The notes beneath the pieces were generated by a model. It saw only the letters and a list, made by a program, of their open reading frames with translations. It was not told the origin of the DNA and ran no database searches. Both the position numbers and the translations under genes were made by a program. From contig NC_092797.1 of the NCBI RefSeq assembly GCF_918797505.1, positions 48,396,157 to 48,460,156 on the forward strand: a stretch of DNA of 64,000 nucleotides. Direction: 5' to 3'. Shown here in pieces: positions 1 to 10,699 of this stretch (position 1 is the stretch's first letter; the number at the start of each line of letters is the position of its first letter). Source of the stretch: Bemisia tabaci. Lineage: Eukaryota; Arthropoda; Insecta; Hemiptera; Aleyrodidae.

Positions 1-249
1 CATTTCCTCCTCTAAACCGTGCACTTCTGCTTTTTATTTCGGGGCAATTTGGTGCTCGCGCGCGCAAATTCCTTACCGCACGAGATCTTGTCTGAGTGGC
101 GTCAGTGGCGTCCAGATTCATTCAGGAAAACTGGCTCTCGACTGGTATCCCGCCTTTTTTGAGCTTGCGTATTTTGTCTGACGCTGTATCGATGTGGGCG
201 GGGCAAAATCAGCTGTTCTGATTATTTTTAATAAGTATGCACCTAAAGG

Positions 250-690
250 CCCAGATAACCAGGGAGTTACAATCAGGGTTGCTGCGGTCAGGGAATTCAG
301 GGAAAACCTGGAAAAGTCAGGGAATTTGACCAAAAACAGCTAAAAGTCAGGGAAAAATTGACAATTTTTACGAGTTGCTTAAAATCTTCCTTTTTTCGGT
401 TTTCAACGGTTTTTTCGTTTTATTGGGTTGCTCAAGAAAGTCAAAAGCATCAAAATTAAAAGAAAAAGTTAACAACCCTTTTTGTATTTCCAAATGTTCT
501 ACAATTAATTTCTGACTCCTTAGCTAAAGCGCATTTCAAATGAGACGCTATATTAGTGCGATGGTAGCTAGCAAGGTGTAAATTTGGCTCTGTGATCATG
601 GCGCGCGTTCTCAAAAGTCAGGGAATTTCTCCATTTTTTGTCAGGGAAAACCTGGAAAAGTCAGGGAAAATCATTTCCAAATTTTTGTGG
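250..690 (+). repeat. CAGGGAAAACCTGG-type dispersed repeat
   Basis: The motif CAGGGAAAACCTGGAAAAG followed by TCAGGGAA occurs at about 298-325 and again at about 640-670, with related TCAGGGAA words between. The same words appear on the opposite strand at about 29150-29440 (CCCTGACT, CTTTCCAGGTTTTCC) and more loosely near 59040-59115. The copies are diverged, so this is an old dispersed repeat with no visible terminal inverted repeat. No open frame of interest lies in it. Confidence 0.6.
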
Positions 691-697
691 CTACCTT

Positions 698-824
698 GTT
701 ACAAGCGCTTGTTGAAAGTTGAAAGTGAAACACCAATAGGCAAGGAGGATTTCGATAGCTCTACGTCGAGTAATCGAAATCCTGGTTTCCTATAGGTGTT
801 TCACTTTCAAGAAGCGTTTGTAAC
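698..824. mobile_element. 127-bp foldback (MITE-like) element
   Basis: The left arm begins GTTACAAGCGCTTG and includes GAAAGTGAAACACC; the right arm is the near-complement, GGTGTTTCACTTTC then GCGTTTGTAAC. A second inner pair, AGGATTTCGAT and ATCGAAATCCT, continues the stem, so nearly the whole segment folds on itself. The left arm has a 7-bp internal duplication (GTTGAAA). There is no coding content. The family is not recognised. Confidence 0.7.
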
Positions 825-1155
825 TCCCAGATGTATGTGAACCTTAAGGTCCCCGTAAAAGGTCTGAATGAGCGAGTCGAACTTAGGGTGTTCTGTATTG
901 CTTGGTGTTAAGAGCCGGGATTTATTAGGGAATGAAAGCTTTTGAGGTAAATCGGGAAAAAATGTATACAGAATTTTATAATGACAGAGATGAAAAATGA
1001 AGGAAATCTTCAAGAAATTACGTCGACTAGTTTCCCAAATAAAATATATAATATTGCAGGAAGTCTGCAACGTCGCAAATGGACATACTTGGTTTCGTAT
1101 TTTGACCATCGATATGCCACGATGCTTGGTTTCTAACCTTGTCAAGTGGTCCATT

Positions 1156-1277
1156 CGTCGCTCCTCTAACATAAGGACGTATTTAAATTTCCAAGTGAGC
1201 CTTGTTTTACATATAAATCCATGCTCTCTGGGGCTCACACTAAAATCGGGATACGTCCTTACGTTAAAGGTGCTACG
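1156..1277 (+). mobile_element. 120-bp palindromic element, family P120 (copy 1)
   Basis: The arms read CGTCGCTCCTCTAACATAAG, then GACGTAT, against ATACGTCCTTACGTTA and onward. A central inner pair, GTGAGCC and GGCTCAC, brackets the conserved words ATATAAATCCATGC and TCTCTGGGGCTC. Other full-length copies lie at 33726-33846, 39381-39505, 49575-49694, 59476-59598 and 63477-63599, with fragments at 36684, 41283, 49718 and 63914. The length and imperfect stem resemble a small hairpin MITE. There is no coding content. Confidence 0.75.
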
Positions 1278-1319
1278 CATTTAGGAGGGACGTCATAAAT
1301 TTTAACACGAGGGTTCTAA

Positions 1320-1700
1320 AACCGAAGCAACAGCGGTCAATCCGAGGTCTCGACTACCCACCGCGACCCATAATTTGCATTTGTTGCGTGCTAAGCGGGG
1401 ATCGAGGGGGTGCGATTACGGGGGGATGGGACACGCGTCGCGCCGGCAGCAAAAAGTCCGATAGTCGCGAAAGGGTTGGCGAAGGCGCGAGGCGAGAGGC
1501 CTAACCAATTAGCCGCACAACAGGGCGGTTTAAGAGTCTCCAACCACCCGGCGGATCAGGGGCTCCGAGTGGACGCTGAAATTAATTAAACGTGAAAGAA
1601 CAACCCTCTCGCCCCGTAATCACCCCGCTTATGCACATAGTCCACACGCACCTGTTGAAAGCTCCCGAGTGGCCCTGCCACGCAGCCAAGTCGAGCTCCG
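1320..1700. other. GC/CpG-rich stretch without recognisable gene
   Basis: Base composition rises sharply compared with the AT-rich flanks, with many CG dinucleotides (for example around 1435-1510). I see no convincing open frame or splice pair. It could be a promoter-proximal or first-exon region, or simply a GC-rich repeat. Confidence 0.3.
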
Positions 1701-1777
1701 ATTCCGTGAAACTTTCATACACTTGAACTTTCATGCAATTTAAATTTTAAGGGAGAAGTTTTAAAACTTTTGCTTAA

Positions 1778-2213
1778 GGTGATTCGATGGACGCTATATT
1801 TTGTGTCAGAACGGCATGCGATATATCGCATCAATTGGTTCCATTTTTTCAGCTATTCGTCATTTTTCTCCAATTTTGAGATCGCAATTCTGTTGTCAGG
1901 AGACTAAAGCACTCACCAATTTTAACAAAGAAATTCACGTAATAAAGGCGTGGATTTTTTAGAGAGAAAAGATCGCATTCGAGTGACGTTTCGATGTCAG
2001 TATCGAATGCGATATTTTCTCTGTAAAAAAAACCACGCCTTTATTACGTTGAATTTCTTTGTTAAAATTGGTAAGTAAGTGCTTACGTCTCCTGACAACA
2101 GAATTGCGATCTCAAAATTGGAGAAAAATGACGAGTAGCTGAAAAAATGGAACCAATTGATGCGATATATCGCATGCCGTTCTGACACAAAATATGGCGT
2201 CCATCGAATCACC
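1778..2213. mobile_element. 436-bp long-hairpin element flanked by TTAA
   Basis: Two arms of about 200 bp are near-perfect complements. They begin GGTGATTCGATGGACGC on the left and end GCGTCCATCGAATCACC on the right, and they meet at a loop of about 20 bp near 1982-2000 (stem TCGCATTCGA / TCGAATGCGA). TTAA occurs immediately outside both ends (1774-1777 and 2214-2217). A TTAA target duplication is typical of piggyBac-like and Kolobok elements, so this is best read as a non-autonomous, fully palindromic TTAA element. It encodes no protein. High arm identity suggests recent activity or gene conversion. Confidence 0.85.
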
Positions 2214-2439
2214 TTAAATTTACAATTTAATCCTTTTATCGGCCCTTTATTTATTGAAACATAAAACGAATAAATTCCGAAATTGCATTTTGGTAGGTAT
2301 GTTATTGCTTAACTATTAATGAGGTATGAAAGTTTGAGCTGTCTCGATTAATCACAAGGATTCTGGTGTATGAAATACATCACGCAAACACAGGTCGTAA
2401 GAACACTCGAGAAACATGAATGAAATCGATGGTCAAAGT

Positions 2440-2640
2440 GAAAAACCACTTAACTTCGTTTGCGACGTTGTAGGCTTCCTGTTAACTTTATAATTTTTTT
2501 AAAACTTCCTTGATTTTTCCTATTTTTCAGTAGAATATTATGTATACATTTCAAGCTATTTACCGAACTTTTTTCTCTTCCAAAAAATAAAATAGAAGAT
2601 GGAATTCCGAAGCACCGCTACGATACATCGTTTCACAATT
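2440..2640 (-). repeat. Diverged relative of the 3402-3669 foldback
   Basis: Read on the minus strand, the segment contains ACAGGAAGCCTACAACGTCG, close to the GACAGGAAGTCTGCGACGTC block of the 3402-3669 element and to a similar block at about 1055-1075. The ends are not clear, and only one side of the foldback is recognisable. Confidence 0.35.
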
Positions 2641-2875
2641 ATCCAGTCATTCTGATCCCGTGTATAATAAGATAATTATATTTAATGCTAAGAATTGGTA
2701 GAAATATTTTCAAATTGTAATGTTTGATAATATCGGGGCTTAGACATCATTAACAAAACAGATTATTTCCCGTTTATGATTTTGTAGTTTCATCGCAGAT
2801 CACAACTTCATGAGTTTGCAAGAACTAAGTATATAATCCGCACCCAAAATTATATCAAAGCCATGAACCACCGAT

Positions 2876-3172
2876 TTAATTCAAGAGGATTTCATGATTT
2901 TTTGTCACAGAAACTTTCACACTTCTCAATTCATACACGTTTGACACCCACATAGACGTGGCAACGCAGAACCCTCCCTGATTTACGTCAATAGTCAATG
3001 CAGTGGCCTTTTCATATCCGAACGGCTTTGCGGGTTGCGTTTGGCCCTCATTTCGCTTGTTTACATTCGGGCATTGCGCACAGATTGAATTCACACACGT
3101 GTCGAGGGGACTTATTACTTGAGTCACGTGATGATCCATGCAGTGACCATTCACTTTGACCTTAATACCACC
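2876..3172 (-). CDS. Possible terminal exon, unknown cysteine-containing protein
   Basis: On the minus strand a typical splice acceptor (TTGGTTTTCAG) ends at 3173, and from 3172 a frame of 98 codons runs to a stop at 2876. Five cysteines are visible, at about residues 11, 26, 31, 34 and 69, with a CxxxxCxxC cluster at 26-34 and a Gly-Gly-Phe-Cys at 66-69. The segment is richer in GC than its AT-rich flanks, as exons usually are. I recognise no domain. No upstream exon is identified, and a chance open frame of this length is possible, so the call is tentative. Confidence 0.25.
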   Translation of the reverse strand, partial: GGIKVKVNGHCMDHHVTQVISPLDTCVNSICAQCPNVNKRNEGQTQPAKPFGYEKATALTIDVNQGGFCVATSMWVSNVYELRSVKVSVTKNHEILLN

Positions 3173-3401
3173 CTGAAAACCAAGTTTTTCTAGAAACGCG
3201 TTATTTTGATATTTGAGAAACAAACCACGAGGATGTATTTAGAAAGCTATTTTAAAAAAACAAATCGGAAATTATTTTTGGAAAATCCTTTTTGAATTTT
3301 TAAAAATGTTTTTTATTCTTGGTTTTAAAAAAGTCGTTCAGTATATCATTTATTTGAGTGTAATTCCACGTTAATCTATAATTATATTCTCAGAGCAGCA
3401 G

Positions 3402-3669
3402 CATATCGACGGTGTAAGTCGGCAATCACACAACTCATTTGCGGTGTCTGAAAATCTCCGCCTCTATGTTATTGTTTTAAAGGAGAACAAATCGACATCA
3501 TTCCTTGAAGTTTTTGCAGAATTTCCTTCGCACAGAGAAGAAAAATCACGGCAGTTTTAAAGAATTGTCGTTGAGTAGTTTTCCGTTTAAAAAATAAAAT
3601 ATGACAGGAAGTCTGCGACGTCACAAACCGAGTTATGTCAATGTGATTGCCGACTTACATCGTCGATAT
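3402..3669. mobile_element. 268-bp foldback, family with GGTGTCTcAGAATCT core
   Basis: Terminal arms of about 27 bp are CATATCGACGGTGTAAGTC plus GGCAATCAC, and the complement GTGATTGCCGACTTACAT plus CGTCGATAT. The interior GCGGTGTCTGAAAATCTCCG matches the interior of elements at 27828-28080 and 44946-45186, so three diverged full copies exist here. There is no coding content; the superfamily is not identified. Confidence 0.65.
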
Positions 3670-3839
3670 ACTTGTTTCACCCGTAATTTTTCCACTTCAG
3701 ACTCTCCTCCCCTCCAGGTCACAAACATTAATTTCATCTAACATGAGCATGCCGTGTCATATACGTTCGGAAAATAGTTAAACATATTTTTCTTTTTTTT
3801 TCTGCTGGTTTATTGGCTTTGTGTTCAGCATCTTCAGCC

Positions 3840-4045
3840 AACTTTAGACGGAATTTTATTGTCCGTTGGGATCGGCACATCCATGCTCCAGGCTTTTCAA
3901 ATTTTCAGGGACTAAGGCCGGGTAGGATCTGTTTCTGCGGATCCATACGTCCATTCCGTGAAAATTTGACGCCACTACCGGAATTCGAACCCGAGAGTTA
4001 AAAATCTTTGATCGCTGAAAACACGAAATATTCTGCTTCCCATCC
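3840..4045 (-). repeat. Possible tRNA-derived SINE fragment
   Basis: On the minus strand GGGTTCGAATTCC (about 3979-3992) matches an RNA polymerase III B box. It is preceded by a tRNA-like stretch ending in ACTCTC and, about 35 nt upstream, by a weak A-box-like TTTTCAGCGATC. The downstream unit (GGTAGTGGCGTC and onward) has no tRNA structure, as expected of a SINE body. No second copy was found in the window, so the element limits are approximate. Confidence 0.3.
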
Positions 4046-4841
4046 CCCCTCTTCGGATCAATTTGGTTCCCCCTACTTTTCTCCATTTAAGTCCAGCCGG
4101 AGTCAGCAATTTCCTGCACCGCGCCGCGATATACTGCAACAGGTTCCCAATCGTGATTACGAAAGAATACATTTTGACCGGCTCATTACACATATCGGTC
4201 CCCGGCTGATCCGGGAAATGGCACGTAATTATGCTTTGCATAAGAGCCCAAGAAACTTAATGGTTTGACGCTGTTGTCAAATCGAATTGTATCTTATTAT
4301 CACAGCATCATATCCCATTATTCGCTTTTAGCAGGACCACTAGGCGACGTCACACATTTTCGTGTCCGTCGAGGTTAGATATCCACCCCGCTGGAGCTAA
4401 ATCACTAGACCGTAGAGTGAGTTGAACATTAAACGCATATGTGATTTAAAATGAGCAATTGCTCAATCTTATAGACAACTGCCATGCTAAGGAAGAACGC
4501 CGTAAGAAGATTCAGAATATGCCAAACAATCCTCTTAGGAAAGGTGTGAATTAAAGCATCACGCGGTTTTTAAAACAGTTGGAATACGCACCTTTTTTGA
4601 CTGTAAAATAAAAAAAGTTGATGAATGAAACACAGTAGCGCGCATTTTTAAAAGGTGGTATTTGGATTAATCGGAGTTTTGAAACATTTTTTGGTAAAAA
4701 GATGTAAAAATATATTGTGGAAGGGGGGGCAGAGAAAAATGGATTGGCGCCCTGACAGTCATCGTAGTTATGCTTACAATGCCGCATATCGGAGTACAGT
4801 TCCTGTTAAAACTCGACAAACACAGTTGCCGAACAATGATG
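4046..4841. other. No gene seen; fragments only
   Basis: Overlapping short frames on both strands at 4008-4268 show no motif. At 4484-4510 the words CTGCCATGCTAAGGAAGAAC and GCCGTAAG match the end of the foldback family at 47773-48027, as a solo end. Confidence 0.3.
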
Positions 4842-5245
4842 TTACTTACAGATGACTCGATTGCAGTGAAAACATATCGTCAAGACGTGATTTAACTGAA
4901 GCATCACTACTGCGCCTTCAATCTTCAGTGTATGAAACACAAGCGCCCGAGATACCGAATATTAGTATCACTTAGAGTTGTCATGATTAACGAGAAAAAA
5001 GAACGCTGAGGAGTGATTTTACTGCCTCTTCAGTAGTTCGCCTTCACTTTTAGGTGTAGGCAAGACAAGCTCCCACGTGGGTGGTAAAAAGTGGTATCGC
5101 TTAATCGTGTCTCAATTACTGAGAAAACTCCGCCAAGAGGCAACGTAACTAACGCTCTACCAGTTCGCCTTCAATCGTCGGTATAGGCACCACGGGCTCC
5201 TACGTGGCCGAATAGTGGTATCACTCACAGATGTCACGGTTTATT
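4842..5245 (+). repeat. Degenerate tandem repeat, unit 124-129 bp, three units
   Basis: Units start at 4842, 4966 and 5095, and a fourth begins at 5219. Each opens with a TATCaCTtAnAG-like word, contains (A)GTTCGCCTTCAnTc in its middle, then tGTATAGGCA or similar and a CTCCcACGTGG word near the end. The second and third units agree best. There is no open frame shared by the units. It is a small satellite-like array or a transposon-internal repeat. Confidence 0.7.
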
Positions 5246-6890
5246 GCGGTCTAGTGCTTGACAAGTTTTGCAAATTAGATTTGCTTCAATTATGCTAAAC
5301 TCTTTACTCATCAGTTAGTATTAGGCTAATCCGAGCATCGAATTCTCAAATTAAGTTTTACATTAAAGGGAAAATAAAGGTGAAATGTCCTTAAAGTATA
5401 GTCTCTAACTTCGTGCAATGACACGTATTTGAAAATACATATAACTCACGTTGAAGGTGATGAAAGAAATACAGATTTTGCTAGATTTTGTGTTCATTTC
5501 AGTTTTTGGTGACTACCTTTTTGTGGCGAGGTTTACACCCTTTCAAAATAATAATGAAAAAAAGAAGCTAAAAAGAAAGATGGAAAAATCCGAGCAACGC
5601 TTTTGATTGAGAATTTTTTTTCAGTCACGGTCTTGGTTATGAATAAGTTTGGAAAACTCTCCGACGGGCTTTATAGGCAAAAGTTGAGAGAGCAAGAGAG
5701 ATAAGAATAAAATATTGATAAGAAGAGCGAAGAGGGTTTAAAAGAGTCGCTTGAATGAACAAACCTATTTGCCGGAATTGTCGCACAAAAGGTAACTCCT
5801 CGAGTAGATGTAAAATTAGGTTGGGATCAAAACACGAAATTGTACGAATATCAAAGACTCTTGGTTCTTGGAACTGTATCTTCGGTTAATGAATTAAGTT
5901 TTTTCTAAAGTTTAGTTTGGTTTGAAAACCCGGTTGCATGAACTGCGGAAACGGTTTTTAGAATCACAATAGTATTTGCAAAAGAATCCTGTAAAAACAT
6001 TGTCCCAAGGTACACAAGTTTTTCTGCTACGATACATTGTTTCCAAAAGGTGTAAAATGGCGTTTACGGCGGTTTTACGTTGCACGGCAGAAAATATATT
6101 TGAAAACTCATTACCACCGGGCCTTTTCCTCCTTTAGCCGAACCTGTTTCCCTCGGTGCGACAAGTCGCAGCAAGGGGAGGGAGGGCGACGGCAGAAGCA
6201 ACGGCAGCAGCTCGTCCTGATAATAAATTCATATGTTTCTTAAGATGTTTTGTGTTTAGGGGAAGTGTTTTTCTTTGATTCACCCCTCCAATTCATCACT
6301 ACAAGCCGCGAGTCATAATCAGATTTGAATATGAATCGGGGCTAATACCGCTCACCGCGGTCCTGTCCACCCTTGCCGCTTCGACGGATTTAACTGCGAC
6401 TTTAATTTCCGGGGTGGAGTGAAGATTGAATTTTCGAATTTTCTGGTCGTTTAAAAGAAAAGTAAGTTTTGGCTAATATATTCTCCGGATCAACGATAAA
6501 TACACAGCCCTGTAAATTTTTGGCCTTGTCATATCGCGGGAAGTTTTTTCATTGACTTCTGTGATGTGGGTGAGCGACCAAAACACGTGTTCAATGTTCT
6601 TGTCGCATTTCTTGAAAATTTTACCCCTAAAAAAACCAAAATTTTGAAATTGCTGACGTGATGGAATTGTTTGGAACTCTCCCCCGAATTCAGCGCTGAA
6701 AAATACTTTGATGGTAACTAAGAAACTTCCGGCAATATGACATGACTAAAATTTGCCGGGATGTGATATTTTACCCAATTTATGAATCTATCCTCGTTCG
6801 GAAATATTTTACACGATCCAGTATGTATGGTCCTCCTCCGAATCCATACTCCTCGATTTTTAAGAGTAGTAAAAAGTAGAATGTAAAAAG
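5246..6890. other. AT-rich, no gene or repeat recognised
   Basis: Only short random frames are present. A donor-like GTAAGT occurs at 6461 after a GC-richer segment, but no matching acceptor or open frame supports an exon. Confidence 0.3.
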
Positions 6891-7060
6891 TCAGTAATTA
6901 AAAAAAAAAGAGAAAAAAGGCAAATATGTAAAAGGAAAAATACACATTAGAAGAAACAGAAAAAGAAGGCAATCAAAGAGTGAATGAAAGAAAAAAAGAA
7001 ATGAAAGAAAAATAATGATAAATACAGTATGATCGAGAAGAAGAAGAAGAAAGCTGGCGG
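6891..7060 (+). repeat. Purine-rich low-complexity tract
   Basis: About 170 bp of almost pure A/G on the plus strand, with AAAAAGAG and GAAGAAGAAGAAG words. Its reverse gives an artificial Phe/Leu/Ser-rich frame that should not be taken as a gene. Confidence 0.7.
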
Positions 7061-7560
7061 TGGTTCCAAGGGTAAAAACGGCAACGCAATCGGCGGTGGA
7101 AGTGACAGGCGTTCGCTCCACTTCCACCTTCTCGGTAGAGATGTTTTGCATCTACATCAAATATGCATTATGTCCCTACGACGCCATCCACAGAGGAGGC
7201 TGCGACGGCAGTCAGCACCCACCGTCACCGAACCGAACGCCGCCGCGCCGCGCTGCAGGGCCCTGGGCTCATGGGCCCCAAGACTCCAATCGGGGTGTCG
7301 CATGCCGTTCGGCTATTTTTTCACGCCGCCTTCATTAACGCCCCGATGAGACTTGTTCGCCGTCAAAGCGTGAGGTTCGTATCGAATCCAGCCGCCTCGC
7401 TAAAGGGAGGCCTTTTATCGGTTGCAGTTTCAACGGCCACGGAAAATCCCTCGTCAAGTGCAGGAAAGCTGTCGGGAATCACTCAACTCACCGAAATATA
7501 CTTTTGGCGTGTTCTTTTGTCTTTCTCCTTTTTGACTTTTTGGAGTCGTCCATGAATGCA
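7061..7560. other. GC-richer block, no supported gene
   Basis: Several overlapping frames of 90-130 codons are open on the plus strand because stops are rare in GC-rich sequence. None has a motif, splice support or a consistent frame. CG dinucleotides are frequent around 7190-7300. Confidence 0.3.
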
Positions 7561-8199
7561 GGGGATCAAAAACTTCTCGGCCACGCGGACGAGCGGGTTA
7601 TGATTGGGGTTGAAATTGAGAAGACCCGAATATCGGTTTTTTTGAAGGAGAAAGCCGGAAAAATCGCGTTTTTTGCATAACGGCGGTGAAAATTACGTGT
7701 TTTTTGTAAAATCGCGGTGAGAATTGGGCGTTTTTCGCAAAAGCACAGCAATTTATACGCATAGAGCCATAAAAAGTCATCCTCTTGAAATTTCCGAGGA
7801 TAATTGTGTTTTAAAAATGGAAATGCCGCAATTTGAAGAAATGGGAAGGCTTATTCTTGAAAGAAACGGATTGGAACTTAAGAAAATGCTCAATTTTTAC
7901 TGGAAAACTTACAATTCTCTGCATCCCAGCATTAATGAGTCGGTTTTTTATATAGGGGCGAAAGTCCACAAAACTAACTTTTACACGAGATACGATACAC
8001 ACGTTACTCTTGTGTGATTTTATATTATTGAGTAAGATTCAACTCAAGAAAAGAATCAAAGTTGACTCGATCTTATCCTCAAAACGAGAACAGAAAATTA
8101 GCGGTTATTTTTATCAGTGTAAACATTTTTCCGGACCTGCGATAAAAATTTCCGAACTTTTTCTAACTACCGGATATGTAATACGAAGACTCTATTTTT

Positions 8200-8525
8200 A
8201 TCAGACTTCCCGGATTTCTCACATGTGCACCTGACTTAAACCAGACTTTTCGAATTTTCCACGCGAGTACTTGACTGAAACCAGACTCTCCGGATTTTCC
8301 AGACCCACACCTGGCTGTAATTAAGCTTTCTGGATTTTCCGGACGTGCACTCGACTTTGACCATCAGACGTAACCGACTGTAATCAATTTTTCCGGATTT
8401 TCCAGACCTGCATTTTGTTAGACCACAATTCCCGGATTTTCCAGACCTGCACTTTGTTAGACCACAATTTCCGGATTTTTCTAGATCTGCTCGTGACTTC
8501 GACCAGACTCCCCGGATTTTCGAGG
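8200..8525 (+). repeat. Minisatellite of about 40-bp units
   Basis: The word CCGGATTTTCCAGACCTGC or a close variant recurs at 8211, 8251, 8291, 8331, 8394, 8433, 8472 and 8513: spacings of 39-41 bp with one of 63. Each unit continues with GACTnnnACCAGACT or GTTAGACCACAAT. A further CCGGATTTTCCGGATCC occurs at about 8941, beyond the CpG-rich block. There is no coding content. Confidence 0.8.
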
Positions 8526-8529
8526 CCTA

Positions 8530-8938
8530 TCTCCACCCTGCGATTGGGCCTTGCGGGACGGCCGAGCCGGGGTTTGGGAGCGATTTCCTTGGACTTGGGC
8601 GGCGGCGGGGGTTTGCGGCGGTGGTGTCCAGGTCCAGGGCCGCGGTCGGTCTCGGGCCAACTGTCTGCCTTTGACGGACAACTGACGCTGGGCCGGTCCG
8701 GATTCCCGCATATTGATGTCCTATTGTCTCGCGCGGCTCTCTGCCTCTGTGCCAGCCGCTGCCGCAGTGCCGCACTCATCGTCATCGGCCTCTTCGGCAC
8801 ACGGCACGGCCCCCGGTCCCCGGTCCCCGATCGCCGAATGACCCCCCGCCCCGTTGACAAACCGCCCGCCGAAACCCCGCCATTTCCCGCCGGGGACAGG
8901 GACAGCGGCTCCGGATCTTATCCAAGCGAGCAGTAACA
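8530..8938. other. CpG-rich block between minisatellite units
   Basis: The block is strongly GC-rich, with dense CG and CCGG words and open frames on both strands (about 170 and 158 codons) that are expected from composition alone. It is bounded on both sides by copies of the 40-bp minisatellite word, so it may be part of one repetitive locus. A first exon or promoter is possible but unsupported. Confidence 0.35.
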
Positions 8939-9068
8939 CCCGGATTTTCCGGATCCAGGCTCCTCCAAGATCATGGTGCTTAGGTCCGGGAAAATCCGGG
9001 ATTCACCAGGGATGGACAATTTTTGGGGAAAATCTAGGAATCCAGGAATTTCTTACTCTGTCGTCTAG

Positions 9069-9630
9069 AGCCGCCAATTTTGACCATTTGAAACTACACG
9101 GAGAAAAAAACTTCGTGCGTGGGACCCGAAGTTTAGGTCATATGGATCTCTGAAGTTTTCAGATTGAGCATCTGAACACTTTAGATCTAGCTGTCGCGGT
9201 TCGAATCACACATCTGAAACTTCAGTTCTTACATCTAAAGTACTTCAGATGTGAGAACCGAAGTTTTTCGGATGTGAGAACCGAAGTACTTCAGATGTGT
9301 GATCCAAACCTCAGCAGCTGGACCTTAAGTGTTCGGATGTTCAATCCGAAAACTTCAGGATCCATAAGACCTAAACTTTGGGTCCCACGCACGAAGTTTT
9401 TTTCTCCGTGTAGAACGTAAAAAACGCTTTTGGAATCAAAAATTATAATTTGTTCCGAAGAATCGACTGAAAGGTGGAAAAAAAAAAATCTGAAAAGCAG
9501 GGAAAATCTTCTTCTAACACTTAGAGACCACTTAGAGCCGCCATTATTGACCTCTTGAATCTGAAACATCAAAAACGATTTTGGAATTGAAAATTCTAAT
9601 TTGTGCCGGAGAATTGGCTGATATATGAAA
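9069..9630 (+). repeat. Roughly 100-bp tandem duplication, first copy interrupted
   Basis: AGAGCCGCCAATTTTGACC (9068) and AGAGCCGCCATTATTGACC (9534) start two related copies. Both continue with AAAAACGcTTTTGGAATc, AAAATTnTAATTTGTnCCG and GAATnGnCTGA. In the first copy the continuity is broken by the insertion at 9097-9410. Confidence 0.7.
9097..9410. mobile_element. 314-bp CAC-ended foldback with TA duplication
   Basis: The ends are CACGGAGAAAAAAACTTCG and its complement, extending about 43 bp (…GGACCCGAAGTTTAGGTC / GACCTAAACTTTGGGTCC…). TA lies directly outside each end (9095-9096 and 9411-9412). The interior holds several copies of ACTTCAGATGTGnGA, themselves in inverted arrangement. The neighbouring uninterrupted copy of the host duplication at 9534-9630 acts as an empty site and supports these exact boundaries. 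There is no coding capacity; it is a non-autonomous DNA element. Confidence 0.85.
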
Positions 9631-10173
9631 AATACCTACATTCGTACCTGGAACTCCGAAGAGTCATCTAGTTTTTCTCAAGAAAATCCTCCTGTAGGGA
9701 GTGGGAAAAAACTTTGGTTCCTCATCAAGAAATGAGCTCGACACAAAACTTGTGTTAGTTTGTGTTTCGCCTGCTGTATTAACCAAGAGTAACATAAGAA
9801 CACAAATATTTTTATCAGTGTAGTTAAAATTTGTCTAAAAAGCTGCCAAGTTTATCCAGGAATAAAAAAAGCTATCGAGCGTTCGGATTTGTAGATTTTT
9901 CACCTTCATCATACGACTTCTTTGCCTCTCTTCCTTCATTAGAAAGTCTTTCCTTTGAACAGACACAAAGCCGAGAAGTAAATTTGAGATTAATATGCAC
10001 AACGGGGCATCTATGCCACTGATTTGCCGCCGCGCTTTTTGCCGTCCATGGATCCGTTTCCGCGGAGTGACCGCAAGTGTTAGTTTTTTCATGCCGCGGA
10101 CGGGACAAGTTGTCACATTGTCCCTCAAAATTCCATCTTACCTCATTTCTCAAGTTTCCTCCTCCGATTCCGT

Positions 10174-10401
10174 ACTGGAAAAAAAAGTAACTTGGATCTA
10201 GAGTCCAGACTCTTAATATCATTGACAAGCAAAAATACTCTTGATTCAATAAACTTTTCCTTGAATTGAAGAGCCGAGCCTCTTGATTTAGGCGGATTTC
10301 CTTTCGATTCAAGCAAAAAGTCCGATTAAATTAAGAGTACTTTTTCTTGTCAATATTTTTAAGAGTCTACACTCTAGATCCAAGCAATCTTTCCCCCAGT
10401 G
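10174..10401 (+). mobile_element. 228-bp CACTGG palindrome, subfamily C228 (copy 1)
   Basis: The ends are (T)ACTGGAAAAAAAAG and CCCCCAGTG. Conserved inner words are GGATCTAGAGTCCAGACTC, CATTGACAAGnAAAAATAC, TCTTGATTCAAT, and their complements on the other arm. Nearly the whole element is self-complementary. The 2-bp flanks are CG and TG, a possible decayed duplication. Four other copies are at 51914, 54442, 55601 and 56340. Frames that seem to encode a Leu-Glu-Ser-Arg-rich peptide in these copies are artefacts of the palindrome. Confidence 0.85.
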
Positions 10402-10699
10402 TGCCCGTTTTTAAAAATGTATAAATTATTGCCGATTTTTACTGTAATCTTTGAAGCTTTAAAGTTTGTCAAAATCGGAGACTTTTTCTCATTTCAATCT
10501 CAAAAATGCCTTGAGTAAAATTCAGGAGTGTGTGTAAAATTGGATCCTTGCAAGCTACTATAACGATATTTCACCACACAAAATGCGTAATAAGAGACGT
10601 GACGAGTTCTGCATAAGATAGGTCAGTTTCTACCTGAAAGTTAGTTAAGTTCGCATAGTTTTTTCTTCCGCATTCAATGGAAACCACTTTAAGGTAGGT

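Noticed and set aside
807..1280. A 157-codon minus-strand frame
   Set aside because: It runs through the P120 palindrome and other repeat fragments and changes character along its length; no conserved motif.
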